Assembly: GCF_024199845.1 (NCBI RefSeq)
Contig: NZ_JANADO010000001.1
Coordinates: 8,358,001 to 8,422,000, forward strand
Source of the DNA: Bradyrhizobium sp. CCGB12
GTDB lineage: Bacteria > Pseudomonadota > Alphaproteobacteria > Rhizobiales > Xanthobacteraceae
Reading direction: 5' to 3'
Length of the DNA: 64,000 nucleotides
Below the pieces are notes generated by a model. The model did not search any database. It saw only the letters and a program-made list of their open reading frames with translations, and was not told the DNA's origin. Made by a program: the position numbers and the translations under genes. Positions 26,308 through 35,537 of this stretch are shown in pieces. Each line of letters begins with the position of its first letter. The first letter of the stretch is position 1.

Positions 26308-27342
26308 TCACCCCAACGACACACCCGCCTTGGCGCGGGTGATCCCAAGCGTCAGGATGCGATGCAGAAGATCCCCGTATTTCAGCCCGTCGTGCTGAGC
26401 CGCGGTGGCGAACTCCTGGCTCTTGGCGATCTCGGGGTTGGGGTTGGCTTCGATGAAATACGGCGTACCGTCGGCGGCGAGGCGGAAATCGATGCGCGCG
26501 TAACCGTCGAGGCCGAGCGCCCGGTAGATGCGCTTCGCAGCGCGTTGGATGCGCGCGGTGACTTCGGGCGCAAGATCCTTCGCCGGCCCGTCGACGATGC
26601 CGAGGCGTTCCTGGTAATCGGTGTCGTGCTTGGCCTTTTCGGTGGCGATGTGGCGTGACCGGCGCCCGCCCATGCTGCCGAACTTCAATTCCCAGACCGG
26701 CAGGACGCGTAGCCGGTTGTTGCCGAGCACGCCGACATAGAGCTCGCGCCCCTCGATGAATTGCTCGGCGATGGCGGCGGTCTCCACGCGCTCGTGGATG
26801 AAGGCGACCCGTTCCGCCAGCTTCTCGTCGGTATCGACGATCGAGGCCTGCGATATGCCAAAGGACCCGTCCAGGTTCAGCGCCTTGACGATCAGCGGCA
26901 GCGCAAGATGTTTTGGCCGTTTCACCTTGCGGCGCATCGGGAAGACGGCGAAGGCCGGTGCCGCGATACGGCGGTGATGCACCAGCGTCTTGGACAAATC
27001 CTTGCCGCGCGCCAGGATCAGGCCGCGCGGGTTGCAACCGGTGTAGGGCACTTTCATCAGCTCGAGATAGCTGGCGATGTGCTGGTCGTAGGCGACGTTG
27101 TAGTGGAATTCCTCCAGCAGCGTGAAAACCACGTGCGGCTTGAACTCCTCGATCGCTTCGCGGACCGGTCTGATTTCCTCCTGCGCACCGAGCGGGCGCA
27201 CCTGGTGGCCGGCTGCGCGCAAGGTGCTGACGACGTCGTATTCCGTTTTCCAGATGTTGATCTCCTGCGGCGTGTATCCGTCGGAGGAGTCCGGCGGCAG
27301 GAAGTCCGGATGCATCAGCACGAGAACGCGGAGTCGTCTCAT
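26308..27342 (-). CDS. ATP-grasp carboxylate-amine ligase, D-Ala-D-Ala-ligase-like
   Basis: 344 aa from ATG at 27342, overlapping the upstream peptidase stop (ATGA). An N-terminal pre-ATP-grasp domain (RVLVLMHPDFLPP, VVFTLLEEFHYNV, VPYTGCNPRGLILARGKDLS) resembles Ddl. The ATP-grasp core has LPLIVKALNLDGSFGIS, EQFIEGRELYVGVLG, and the metal-binding YARIDFRLAADGTPYFIEANPNPEI. No mur or fts genes are near, so a peptidoglycan Ddl role is doubtful; it probably forms an amide bond on an unknown substrate. A terminator follows. Confidence 0.85.
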   Translation of the reverse strand: MRRLRVLVLMHPDFLPPDSSDGYTPQEINIWKTEYDVVSTLRAAGHQVRPLGAQEEIRPVREAIEEFKPHVVFTLLEEFHYNVAYDQHIASYLELMKVPYTGCNPRGLILARGKDLSKTLVHHRRIAAPAFAVFPMRRKVKRPKHLALPLIVKALNLDGSFGISQASIVDTDEKLAERVAFIHERVETAAIAEQFIEGRELYVGVLGNNRLRVLPVWELKFGSMGGRRSRHIATEKAKHDTDYQERLGIVDGPAKDLAPEVTARIQRAAKRIYRALGLDGYARIDFRLAADGTPYFIEANPNPEIAKSQEFATAAQHDGLKYGDLLHRILTLGITRAKAGVSLG

Positions 27343-28367
27343 AGCGCGATCCATTTGCGCCGAGACGGGCCAAACAGCGCGTGCATCGTCTTGGCGGTCA
27401 CGAGGACGGTGAAATCGAGAACGAGCTTCTGTTCGGAGCCGACGGCGCGCAGGTCGAGCTCGCGGCAGCGGGAGATCATGTCGTCGAGGACGGCGTCGAG
27501 AGTGAGCTGGTTCTCGCCCGTCCACCGTGCGACCAGCTGCCTGATCTGGGCGCGATGCCGCCGGATCAGGACCGCAGCCGGTTTTGACCGGTGATGCCGC
27601 GGATCGGTGGAGAAGAGCCGGGAGAGATCGCGATCGTAGGTCTTCGGCGGCGTGAAGGCGTAGAACGCCTGCTTCTTCTTGTAATGATCTTCGAGTGTCT
27701 CGCTGAGCCGGCCCAGCGGGTCGACACGATCCCGCGTCGTGACCAGCGGCCGCTTTCCCGCGATCTCCGCCATCAGCTCGTCGACATATTCGAGCTTCTT
27801 CAGCGCCGGCCAGCCGGCATAGCGCGTCCGCCAGTTCGAGCGCGGCCGCAGCCACACCGCAAAGGTCTCGGCGAAATCCTCGTCCGGGTGGCTCTGCGCG
27901 TACCACAGCCGAAGGTGCTGGACGTAACGCCTGCTGGCCGGATTGGGGCGGTAGTAGCGTGGATAGTGTTTCGACGACGGGCCGAACAACTGCTGCCAGC
28001 GCCGGCGGCGCTGTAGCTGGTAGCCATGCTGCAAGGCATGGCCCGCCTCGTGACGGAGGATGGCCATGCACTCGCGCCAGGTCCCGCCCTCGACGTCGAA
28101 CATCTGCTTCTTCTCGAGCTTCATCAGCCGGGGATGGGCGAGATAGAAGGGAATCGCGATGCCGGGCACGCCGCCCGGGCTGAACCATTCGCTCGAGATC
28201 CATGTATGCGGCCGCAGCCGGATGCCACGCTCTTCGAGCTCCTCGTGGAGTGTGCCGACGCAGTCCTCGAGCCAGGTGCCTTCGACGGTAACCCTCAGGC
28301 TGGAGAGGCGCTGCTTGAGCAACTCCTCATCCGACAGCTTCTCCCAGGCAAATTTCCGGCGTGGCAT
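27339..28367 (-). CDS. Putative HExxH zinc metallopeptidase
   Basis: 342 aa from ATG at 28367. A zinc-binding HExxH helix lies near residue 108 (ILRHEAGHALQHGYQL) in a long basic protein; a downstream DEDFAETFAVWLRP, about 85 residues later, supplies the gluzincin-like glutamate. No signal peptide, so cytosolic. I do not recognise a characterised family. Its stop overlaps the ATP-grasp start, so the two products are made together; a peptidase acting with a peptide-like ligase is a reasonable inference. Confidence 0.8.
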   Translation of the reverse strand: MPRRKFAWEKLSDEELLKQRLSSLRVTVEGTWLEDCVGTLHEELEERGIRLRPHTWISSEWFSPGGVPGIAIPFYLAHPRLMKLEKKQMFDVEGGTWRECMAILRHEAGHALQHGYQLQRRRRWQQLFGPSSKHYPRYYRPNPASRRYVQHLRLWYAQSHPDEDFAETFAVWLRPRSNWRTRYAGWPALKKLEYVDELMAEIAGKRPLVTTRDRVDPLGRLSETLEDHYKKKQAFYAFTPPKTYDRDLSRLFSTDPRHHRSKPAAVLIRRHRAQIRQLVARWTGENQLTLDAVLDDMISRCRELDLRAVGSEQKLVLDFTVLVTAKTMHALFGPSRRKWIAL

Positions 28368-28476
28368 CAGGCATCCAGAGGGCAGATGACTCGTTATCCG
28401 GATGATGTCATGGGCGGCAGCCGGCAACAACCCGCGGGGGCTGTGAGGCAGGTTGCGGCGCGTCCGAGCACGGCAT

Positions 28477-28564
28477 CGTAGGGTGGGCAAAGCGGAGCGT
28501 GCCCACGATCTTCGCGGCAACAAAAAAGGTGGGCACGGCGCGTCGCGCCTTTGCCCACCCTACG
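28477..28564. repeat. Dispersed repeat, family D
   Basis: Outer arms CGTAGGGTGGGCAAAG and CTTTGCCCACCCTACG are near-perfect inverted copies. It lies in the 220 bases between the prs stop and the peptidase start. Confidence 0.85.
28522..28559 (-). terminator. Rho-independent terminator of prs, inside repeat D
   Basis: On the minus strand GGTGGGC-AAA-GGCGCG-A-CGCGCC-GT-GCCCACC folds into a long GC hairpin followed by six U (28527-28522). It starts about 27 bases after the prs stop. Confidence 0.8.
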
Positions 28565-28586
28565 AGACCTTCCGGGATCGAAAAAA

Positions 28587-29540
28587 CTAGTCGAACAGGC
28601 TCGACACCGACTCTTCGGCCGCCGTGCGCGCGATCGCGTCGGAGATCAGGCTGGCGATCGGCAGCGTGCGGATGTTCGCAGCCTTGGTCACCGCCTCGGT
28701 CGGCAGGATCGAGTCGGTGATCACGAGCTCCTTCAGCTTGGAGCCGGAGATGCGGGCGGCGGCGCCGCCGGAGAGCACGCCGTGGGTGATGTAGGCGTAG
28801 ACGTCCTTGGCGCCCTTGGCGATCAGCGCGTCGGCCGCGTTCACCAGCGTGCCGCCGGAGTCCACGATGTCGTCGACCAGGATACAGGTGTAGCCGGCGA
28901 CGTCACCGATCACGTTCATGACCTCGGACTCGCCCGGACGCTCGCGCCGCTTGTCGACGATCGCGAGCGGGGTGTTGATGCGTTTAGCCAGGCCGCGCGC
29001 GCGGGCCACGCCGCCGACGTCGGGCGAGATCACCATCACCTTGGAGAGGTCGAACTTCTCCTTGATGTCGCGCACCATCAGAGGTGCCGCATAGAGATTG
29101 TCGGTCGGGATGTCGAAGAAACCCTGGATCTGGCCAGCATGCAGGTCGAGCGTCATGACGCGGTCGACGCCGGCCTGCGTGATCAGGTTGGCGACGAGCT
29201 TGGCTGAGATCGGCGTGCGTGAACCCGATTTGCGGTCCTGTCTTGCGTAGCCAAAATAGGGCAGCACCGCGGTGATGCGGCGCGCCGAGGAACGGCGCAG
29301 CGCGTCGGTGATGATCAGCAATTCCATCAGATGGTCGTTCGCAGGGAACGAGGTCGACTGGATGACGAAGGCATCCGAGCCGCGGACGTTCTCCTGGATC
29401 TCGACAAAGATCTCCATGTCGGCGAAGCGCCGCACCACCGCCTTGGTCAGCGGCAGGTTGAGACCTTGCGCGATGGCCTGGGCGAGGGCCGGATTGGAGT
29501 TGCCGGCGACGAGCTTGATGGAGCCGTTTTTGGCCGACAT
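28587..29540 (-). CDS. prs: Ribose-phosphate pyrophosphokinase (PRPP synthetase)
   Basis: 317 aa from ATG at 29540, preceded by GGGAGGAA. Makes PRPP from ribose-5-phosphate and ATP. Class I features: [12 protein letters not shown], the RQDRK(S)GSRTPISA flexible catalytic loop, metal-binding [18 protein letters not shown] and the PRPP loop [14 protein letters not shown]. Length equals the family norm. About 190 bases of spacer precede it, ending in the lipoprotein gene on the same strand. Confidence 0.96.
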   Translation of the reverse strand: MSAKNGSIKLVAGNSNPALAQAIAQGLNLPLTKAVVRRFADMEIFVEIQENVRGSDAFVIQSTSFPANDHLMELLIITDALRRSSARRITAVLPYFGYARQDRKSGSRTPISAKLVANLITQAGVDRVMTLDLHAGQIQGFFDIPTDNLYAAPLMVRDIKEKFDLSKVMVISPDVGGVARARGLAKRINTPLAIVDKRRERPGESEVMNVIGDVAGYTCILVDDIVDSGGTLVNAADALIAKGAKDVYAYITHGVLSGGAAARISGSKLKELVITDSILPTEAVTKAANIRTLPIASLISDAIARTAAEESVSSLFD

Positions 29541-29734
29541 GGATGCTTCCTCCCGCGCTTTGCTGGATACGACGTTCAACATCAGAAAATACCCACTGGC
29601 AGCACGGTTACGACGGGCGAGCAAATATCAGGCGAGAGGCTGCAATGGCAACCCGGGATGCTACGTTTTCCCTCCGAAAATCCTGAGTCGGGCCAACGGC
29701 TTGGCCGCGACTTGAGGCCGTGGTTTAGCGGGGG

Positions 29735-30352
29735 TTATCGCTCGGCATAGCCGAGGGCCGAGGCCGGCATGTCCGGCGGCGCGGGCGCGACCGGGGCGAC
29801 GCTCGCCACCGCCGGTCCGCGCAGGCCCGGAGCTGCCCCTGGAGCATCCGGCGTACCGTTGATCATGTTGGAAAGTCCGCTGAATCCGGCCTGGGCAATC
29901 TTGCGCAGGACGAGGTCGTCTGCAGCTCCCCACGGATCGCGACCGCCCTTGGTGGACGTGGGTTCCTCGCCGGAGAGGCGCAGCGCCCGCTGCTGGTTGG
30001 CGTCGTAGACGTCCCAGACCCAGGCGATCACAGTCTTGCCGCGCACGACCTGAGCCGAGAGGTAGCTGCGCACACGGTAGGCGGCCGTACCCTCGCGGGA
30101 GACCACGGACAGGCTGCGCAGCTTGGATTCGCTGTCGAGCACCCCGACCATACGGTCGAACACCTGCGGCGGCGGCCCGTCGATGGATTCGAAGGCCACG
30201 GTTGCGCCGCTGCCACCGCTCGGCGCCATCGCATAGGAATTGCTCGGCGCATTGCCGCCGGCGCAGCCGGCCAGCACGGTCGCAGCCGCCAGCAGCATGA
30301 CCGCCAGCACGCGCGAGCCAGCGCGGCGCAAGATGGATGACGCTTCCCTCAT
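29735..30352 (-). CDS. Putative lipoprotein
   Basis: 205 aa. A basic start and hydrophobic core lead to a lipobox LAGC (Cys about residue 29), so the mature N-terminal Cys is probably lipidated by Lgt, whose gene is nearby. The soluble part (~45-165) is a mixed alpha/beta domain (VAFESIDGPPPQVFDRMVG, RVRSYLSAQVVRGKTVIAWVWDVYD) and the tail is Ala/Pro-rich. I do not recognise the family with certainty. The -10 to -35 area contains GTTAA/TTAAC half-sites at 30372-30387. Confidence 0.8.
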   Translation of the reverse strand: MREASSILRRAGSRVLAVMLLAAATVLAGCAGGNAPSNSYAMAPSGGSGATVAFESIDGPPPQVFDRMVGVLDSESKLRSLSVVSREGTAAYRVRSYLSAQVVRGKTVIAWVWDVYDANQQRALRLSGEEPTSTKGGRDPWGAADDLVLRKIAQAGFSGLSNMINGTPDAPGAAPGLRGPAVASVAPVAPAPPDMPASALGYAER

Positions 30353-30414
30353 TATGGAGGGCAGCGATATCGTTAAAATCGATTAACGTCTAGGGCAGGG
30401 ACGCCACAGATCAC

Positions 30415-30495
30415 CGTCATTCCGGGGCGATGTGCAAGCATCGAATCCCGAATCTCGAGATTCCGGGTTCTGACTTTGCGAGCCCCGGAATGACG
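30415..30495. repeat. Dispersed inverted repeat, family C
   Basis: CGTCATTCCGGGGC (from 30415) is exactly mirrored by GCCCCGGAATGACG (to 30495); an inner CGAATCCCGAATC/GATTCCGGGTTC pair is imperfect. It separates pgeF from the lipoprotein gene. Confidence 0.85.
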
Positions 30496-30517
30496 ATCGT
30501 TAATGTTGCCCCTGTGT

Positions 30518-31285
30518 TTACCCCTCCAGCGCAATCGCGTGGATGTGGCGGCCGTAATCCGGCTCCTTGCGATGCACTGAGCGGCGATAGCTGAAGAAGC
30601 GCTCGTCGGCGTAAGTATCGAGACCGAGATCGTCGATCATCAGGATGCCCGCGGCCTCCAGCCGCTTGCGGATGAAGCCGGCGAGGTCGAACATTGCATG
30701 GCCCTCGCGCACCGATGGGATGAAGAACATGGCGTTGTCCGCGTCCGCCTCGATGAAGCGCGCGACGAACTCGTTGCCGACCTCGTAGCTGTCCTGACGG
30801 ATCAGGGGGCCGATCGCGGCGATGATGCCGCTGCGGGTCGCGCCGAGCTTCTCCATCGCCGAGATCGTGGATTCCAGCACGCCGGTCAGCGCGCCCTTCC
30901 AGCCGGCATGGGCGCCGCCGATCACGCGCGCGTTGGGATCGACGAACAGCACAGGTCCGCAATCGGCAGTGGAGACGCCGAGCGCGATGCCGGGCGTTTT
31001 CGTCACCAGCGCATCGCCCTTTGGCCGCGGCCCATTCGGCCAGGGAGCCTCGGCGACGCGCACGTCGGGTGAATGGATCTGGTGCAGACTGAGGAAACGT
31101 TCCGGCGCGACGCCGACATGCTCGGCCATGCGGCGGCGGTTCTCCGCGACGAGGGCCTGATCGTCGTTGGAGCCGAGTCCGCCGTTCAGCGCCGAATAAA
31201 TGCCGTGGGAGACGCCACCCTCGCGGGTGAAGAAGGCATGGTGCAGGCCGGGCACGGCCGACAGCAACGACGAAACAAGCGTCAT
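30518..31285 (-). CDS. pgeF: Polyphenol oxidase/purine nucleoside phosphorylase, YfiH (PgeF) family
   Basis: 255 aa from ATG at 31285, overlapping the midA stop by ATGA. The conserved metal ligands are visible: His in LSLHQIHSPDV, Cys in STADCGPVLF and His in GGAHAGWKGAL. Homologues (YfiH, YlmD, FAMIN-like) act on purine nucleosides and, in E. coli, clear misincorporated L-Ser from peptidoglycan precursors; which role applies here cannot be seen. End of the DLH-lgt-midA-pgeF run. Confidence 0.93.
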   Translation of the reverse strand: MTLVSSLLSAVPGLHHAFFTREGGVSHGIYSALNGGLGSNDDQALVAENRRRMAEHVGVAPERFLSLHQIHSPDVRVAEAPWPNGPRPKGDALVTKTPGIALGVSTADCGPVLFVDPNARVIGGAHAGWKGALTGVLESTISAMEKLGATRSGIIAAIGPLIRQDSYEVGNEFVARFIEADADNAMFFIPSVREGHAMFDLAGFIRKRLEAAGILMIDDLGLDTYADERFFSYRRSVHRKEPDYGRHIHAIALEG

Positions 31286-32400
31286 GAGGCCCCTCCAGCC
31301 TGTTCGAGATCGCTGAGGCCGGCAAGGCCTGACAGCCGCGGCTCGGAGATGCCGAGCACCTTGAACATCGAGCCCATGCCGCTGCGCCCGGTATCGGTCA
31401 GGCGCTTGAGTGCCACCGAAATGTCGGTGGCGATGTCCGGCGTCGCCTTCTGCATCAGCGCCGCCGCGCGGGTGTCGATGCCGACGCGTTTTAGGAAGTC
31501 GCCCTGCGTCACCGGACCGTGGACGCGGGCGCCGACATCCTCGGCCGCGCGCGCCAGCGCCTGGAAGTCGACATGGGCGGTGACGTCGGCTTGGCCCGGC
31601 GCTTTCAACGGATCGGTGAAAGTGTGGCGCGCGATCGCCTGAAACGTGTCGCCGGCATCGCTGCGCAAATGGCCGTAGTCGATGATGAGGGCCGCACCGT
31701 TCTGGTCGCGCACGCGCGTCGCAAGTTTCATGATCTCGCCGTCGGGCCGCCATTCGAATACGGCCCCGACCGGCGCGGCGCGCACCAAGGGCGGCAGCAG
31801 CACGTCGAAGCGCGGCGTCGGCTCGGGCGCCGCGCCGAACTGAAGCTTGCCGTTGGGATCGATCTCGATCACGCGCTCATGCCAGCCGTTTTCGTGGCGG
31901 ACCATCTGGTGGATCGGCAGCACGTCGAAATATTCGTTGGCGAGGATGATGCTCGGTCCTTCCGGCACGCCGTCGATGCTGTCGTGCCAGGTGATGTTGC
32001 GCACGGCGGAGAGCGTTGCACTCTGCCGCTCGCGCAGGACGGGATTGACCTCGACCATGTGGACATGAAGCGCCTGGTAGAGCGGCGGCAGCACGCGCAA
32101 TGCGCGCAGCGCATCCGCCATCATGGTGCCGCGGCCGGGGCCGAGCTCGATCAGGCGCAAAAATTGCGGCGAGCCCATTTGCTTCCAGACCGAGGCGGTC
32201 CACAGTCCCAAGAGCTCGCCGAACATCTGGCTGACCTCGGGCGCCGTGGTGAAGTCGCCTTCGCGCCCGAGCGGATCACGCGAGACGTAATAGCCATGGC
32301 GCGGATGCATCAGGCACAGTTCCATGTAGCGCCAGACCGGCATCGGGCCTGAGGATTTGATCAGCGCCTTGATCTCGTTGAGTAGCGGCGAGTCGCTCAC
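31282..32400 (-). CDS. SAM-dependent methyltransferase, MidA/NDUFAF7 family (DUF185)
   Basis: 372 aa. Family signatures: MELCLMHPRHGYYVSRDPLGREGDFTTAPEVS near the N terminus, the SAM loop LIELGPGRGTMMADALR, and IILANEYFDVLPI. Mitochondrial NDUFAF7 methylates an arginine of complex I subunit NDUFS2; an alphaproteobacterial homologue could do the same, but that is inference. It lies between lgt (21 bases) and pgeF (4-base overlap), the standard order in Rhizobiales. Confidence 0.92.
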   Translation of the reverse strand: MSDSPLLNEIKALIKSSGPMPVWRYMELCLMHPRHGYYVSRDPLGREGDFTTAPEVSQMFGELLGLWTASVWKQMGSPQFLRLIELGPGRGTMMADALRALRVLPPLYQALHVHMVEVNPVLRERQSATLSAVRNITWHDSIDGVPEGPSIILANEYFDVLPIHQMVRHENGWHERVIEIDPNGKLQFGAAPEPTPRFDVLLPPLVRAAPVGAVFEWRPDGEIMKLATRVRDQNGAALIIDYGHLRSDAGDTFQAIARHTFTDPLKAPGQADVTAHVDFQALARAAEDVGARVHGPVTQGDFLKRVGIDTRAAALMQKATPDIATDISVALKRLTDTGRSGMGSMFKVLGISEPRLSGLAGLSDLEQAGGAS

Positions 32401-32421
32401 GGTCTGTGTTCTCGAAGTGAA

Positions 32422-33267
32422 TTAACGAATGGGCTCGAGGGTCTTCGGCGCCCCGCGCCTGACTGCCCATACAATAAGTATGGCGCCGACGATAAGCATC
32501 GGGATCGACAACAGCATGCCCATGGTTAATCCGCCCCAGAGGAAGCCGAGCTGGGCGTCCGGCTCGCGGAAGTGTTCGCCGGCGATCCGGGTCAGGCCAT
32601 AGATCAGGATGAAGGCGCCGAGGATCATGCCGGGCCGCTTCAAGGCACCGAAGCGGATCATGATTGCGAGCACCGTGAACAGCAGGATGCCCTCCATGCC
32701 GGCTTCATAGAGCTGGCTCGGATGGCGCGGCAGCTGTGTGGGATCGTTGGGGAAGATCATCGCCCAGGGCAGGCTCGCATCGGTGGCGCGGCCCCACAAC
32801 TCGCCATTGATGAAATTGGCGATGCGTCCGAGCAGCAGCCCGACCGGGGCGACCGCGGTGGTGATGTCGCCGAGCGACAGGATCGAGATGCCGTTGCGAT
32901 AGGCAAACCACATCACCGCGACGACGCAGCCGAGGAAGCCGCCGTGGAAGGACATCCCGCCCTCCCACAATTTCAAGATCGCGGCGGGATGCTCGATGAA
33001 GAAGGGCAGATTGTAGAACAGCACATAGCCGGTGCGGCCGCCGAGGATGATGCCGAGCGTGACCCACAGGATGAAGTCGTCGATCTGGAGCAGCGAGATT
33101 GGCGCTGGCCCGCTCCACAGGTGTTTGTTCTTCAGCAGCGAGCGCGCATAGAGCCAGCCGAATACGATGCCGCAGATATAGGCCAGCGCATACCAGCGGA
33201 TTGCGAACGGACCGAGCTCGATCGCGATCGGCTTGAAGGCAGGAAAGTCGATGAGAAGAAAGGGCAT
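32422..33267 (-). CDS. lgt: Prolipoprotein diacylglyceryl transferase
   Basis: 281 aa from ATG at 33267. Seven hydrophobic segments; adds diacylglycerol from PG to the lipobox Cys. Diagnostic motifs: [13 protein letters not shown] (catalytic His-Gly-Gly) and the Lgt signature [14 protein letters not shown], plus a late [12 protein letters not shown]. The C-terminal helix continues into a short basic tail. It starts eight bases after the dienelactone-hydrolase gene ends. Confidence 0.95.
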   Translation of the reverse strand: MPFLLIDFPAFKPIAIELGPFAIRWYALAYICGIVFGWLYARSLLKNKHLWSGPAPISLLQIDDFILWVTLGIILGGRTGYVLFYNLPFFIEHPAAILKLWEGGMSFHGGFLGCVVAVMWFAYRNGISILSLGDITTAVAPVGLLLGRIANFINGELWGRATDASLPWAMIFPNDPTQLPRHPSQLYEAGMEGILLFTVLAIMIRFGALKRPGMILGAFILIYGLTRIAGEHFREPDAQLGFLWGGLTMGMLLSIPMLIVGAILIVWAVRRGAPKTLEPIR

Positions 33268-33275
33268 CGCGCCTT

Positions 33276-34013
33276 CTATGTCTGAACGAGATTGCGGCGA
33301 TAGAGCGCCAGCAGACGCTCCCAATGCCGCTCGGCGGCGTCGCGGTCGTAGACCGGGCGCTTGGGGAAGGCGAAGCCGTGATGCGTGCCGGGATAGATCT
33401 CGACCTCGGCTTTCGCGCCGCTCATGCCCTGCTTGACCTTCTCGATGATCTCGGTGGGCGCGTAAATATCGGTCTCGGCGCAGGCGAAATAGAGCTCGGC
33501 CCTGGTCTTGTTCGCGGCGAGATGCGGGCTGTCATCCTGGTCGGTCGCAAGCTGCGTGCCGTAGATCGAGGCGGCCGCCTTGACGCGATCGGGGAAATGC
33601 GTGGCGGCGTTAACGGCATAACGGCCGCTCATGCAATAGCCGACGGTGCCGACGATTTCAGTGTTCGCGGCCGCCTGGCCCTCGGCATAGGTGAGCAGCG
33701 CCCTGGTGTCGTCCATGATCATGGGAATCGTGAGCGAACCCATCAGCGCGAACATCCGCTTGCGCTCGGGCGCATTCGGATCGGCCGGCAGCGCGCCGAG
33801 CTCCATCACGCCGGAGCGGTAATAGAGGTTCGGCAGCATCACGTAGTAACCCGAAGTCGCGAGCCGGCGCGCCATGTCGCGCAGCTCCTCGCGGATCGCG
33901 GGCGCGTCCATGTAGAACAGGATCACCGGGAACGGCCCGCCGCGTTCGGGATGGGTGATGAAGGTTGCGGTGTGGCCGTCCTTGGTCGGGATCGCGATCT
34001 GCTGGTCGATCAT
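33276..34013 (-). CDS. Dienelactone hydrolase family protein
   Basis: 245 aa from ATG at 34013. Alpha/beta hydrolase with a cysteine nucleophile in [10 protein letters not shown]; the triad continues with Asp in CAETDIYAP and His in [11 protein letters not shown]. The Cys (rather than Ser) and the THHGF histidine are typical of DLH. No chlorocatechol genes are nearby, so the substrate is open. First gene of the minus-strand run into lgt. Confidence 0.88.
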   Translation of the reverse strand: MIDQQIAIPTKDGHTATFITHPERGGPFPVILFYMDAPAIREELRDMARRLATSGYYVMLPNLYYRSGVMELGALPADPNAPERKRMFALMGSLTIPMIMDDTRALLTYAEGQAAANTEIVGTVGYCMSGRYAVNAATHFPDRVKAAASIYGTQLATDQDDSPHLAANKTRAELYFACAETDIYAPTEIIEKVKQGMSGAKAEVEIYPGTHHGFAFPKRPVYDRDAAERHWERLLALYRRNLVQT

Positions 34014-34169
34014 CTCGTGCGCCTTGTGATTCTTCTTATGCCGGGACGTTGAATACGATTGCAAGGAAACCGGGGCATGACAAGGATACCGCCGATCCGC
34101 TCTTGAACCGTTTCGTTCGGATTGCCATTGTCTCCTGCGAGTTCGCGCAAAGTTTATCGGAGGCCCGCC

Positions 34170-34421
34170 ATGACCCAGACCAACAACCGGTTTTTCGACG
34201 AGATCGGCCGCCTGATGAACGACGCTGCCGGTGCCGCCCAAGGCGTCAAGCGCGAGTTCGACACGGTGATGCGGACCCAGGCGGAAAAATTCCTGCGCGA
34301 CATGGATCTGGTCAAGCGCGAGGAGTTCGAGGCGGTCAAGGACATGGCTCGCCTTGCGCGCGAGGAGAACGAGGCCCTGAAGACGCGGATTGCAGCGCTG
34401 GAGGCCAAGCTCGGCGGCTAG
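34170..34421 (+). CDS. ubiK: Ubiquinone-biosynthesis accessory factor, UbiK/BMFP family
   Basis: 83 aa; ATCGGAGG sits seven bases before the ATG. An amphipathic N-terminal helix (FFDEIGRLMNDAAGAAQG) and a C-terminal coiled coil (REEFEAVKDMARLAREEN ... ALEAKLGG) are the BMFP/YqiC hallmarks. UbiK binds UbiJ and lipids to help late ubiquinone steps under oxygen. It diverges from the DLH-lgt operon. Confidence 0.85.
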   Translation: MTQTNNRFFDEIGRLMNDAAGAAQGVKREFDTVMRTQAEKFLRDMDLVKREEFEAVKDMARLAREENEALKTRIAALEAKLGG

Positions 34422-34429
34422 GGCCGCTG

Positions 34430-34591
34430 ACCCTCCCCTGGAGGGGGAGGGTCGATCGCGCGTAGCGCGAGCGGGGTGGGGTGACGGTCCCTCCGCGTCG
34501 AACAGTGCTCGTGGGGAGAGATCACCCCACCCCGTCCCACATTTCGCTGCGCTCAATGTGAGCCGACCCTCCCCCTCCAGGGGAGGGTGGG
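34430..34591. repeat. Composite palindromic element, variant of family A
   Basis: Same architecture as family A but different sequence: a CCCTCCCC hairpin, a variable hairpin (GCGCG..CGCGAGCG), GGGGTGGGGTGA paired with TCACCCCACCCC across a centre, a second variable hairpin (CACATTTCGC..TGCGCTCAATGTG-like) and a closing ACCCTCCCCCT/AGGGGAGGGT hairpin. It occupies half of the 330 bases between ubiK and rplY; the other half holds the rplY leader with no feature I can name. Confidence 0.75.
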
Positions 34592-34753
34592 AAACCGCCC
34601 CCCAGCGGGGCCCATTCTCCTTGTCATTTCCGCATCTTCCGGGTAAAAGCCCGCCAACGTCTGCGGCCCCCGCACCCCTGGAGGCTTGCTGCGGACTATG
34701 CCATGGGCCGCGCTGCGGCCCATTAACTTTTGCAAAAACAAGGACTTAACGTT

Positions 34754-35479
34754 ATGGCGACGACCGTCAAGGAATTGAAGGCGACCGCACGTCCGAAGAG
34801 CGGCAAGGGGGCCGCCCGGGCTGAGCGTCGCGCCGGCAGAGTGCCCGGAGTGATCTACGGCAACAACCAGCCCCCGGTGACGATCTCGATTGAAGATCGC
34901 GAACTGCGTCAGCGCATCCTCGCCGGCCGGTTCCTGACCACGCTGGTCGACATCGACCTCGAGGGCAAGAAGCACCGCGTGATTCCGCGCGACTACCACC
35001 TCGATCCGGTCAAGGACTTCCCGATCCATGTCGACTTCATGCGGCTCGGCGAAGGCGCCACCATCCGCATCAGCGTGCCCTTGCATGTGGTGAAGGCGGA
35101 AGGCTCGCCCGGCGTGAAGCGCGGCGGCACCGTCAACATCGTCGCCCATGCGATCGAGCTCGAATGCGGCGTCGAGAGCATCCCGCAATACATCGAGGCC
35201 GATGTCGGCTCGCTCGAAATCGGTCACTCGCTGCATCTGTCGGACGTCAAGCTGCCGGCCGGTGTGAAGGCGCTGACCCGCGAGGACGCGACCCTCGTCA
35301 CCATCGTGCCGCCGTCCGGCTATGCCGAAGAGCAGAAGGCCGCGGCTGCGGCTGCTGCCGGTGGCGCGGCTCCGGGCGCTGCGGCTGCTCCGGCGGCTGG
35401 CGCGGCGGCTCCGGCTGCGGGTGCTGCTGCTCCGGCGGCGGCTGCCAAGGCTCCCGCCGGCGGCGACAAGAAGAAGTAA
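34754..35479 (+). CDS. rplY: 50S ribosomal protein L25/general stress protein Ctc
   Basis: 241 aa from ATG at 34754, with AAGGA nine bases upstream. N-terminal L25 domain binds 5S rRNA (KELKATARPKSGKGAARAERRAGRVPGVIYG) and a C-terminal TL5-type beta domain follows (~100-190, VPLHVVKAEGSPGVKRGG). The last ~45 residues are almost only Ala/Pro/Gly (AAPGAAAAPAAGAAAPAAG) and end GGDKKK, a flexible tail common in rhizobial L25. First gene of rplY-pth-ychF. Confidence 0.95.
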   Translation: MATTVKELKATARPKSGKGAARAERRAGRVPGVIYGNNQPPVTISIEDRELRQRILAGRFLTTLVDIDLEGKKHRVIPRDYHLDPVKDFPIHVDFMRLGEGATIRISVPLHVVKAEGSPGVKRGGTVNIVAHAIELECGVESIPQYIEADVGSLEIGHSLHLSDVKLPAGVKALTREDATLVTIVPPSGYAEEQKAAAAAAAGGAAPGAAAAPAAGAAAPAAGAAAPAAAAKAPAGGDKKK

Positions 35480-35537
35480 TCTCTCAAAGCTGGCGCGCGA
35501 TCCTTGATCGCGCGCCGAGCGAGGGGCGCGCCGCGTC

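Noticed and set aside
26308..27342. Ddl (D-alanine-D-alanine ligase) for cell-wall synthesis
   Set aside because: The fold is Ddl-like, but there is no mur/fts cluster, and it is coupled to a metallopeptidase, so a generic ATP-grasp call is safer.
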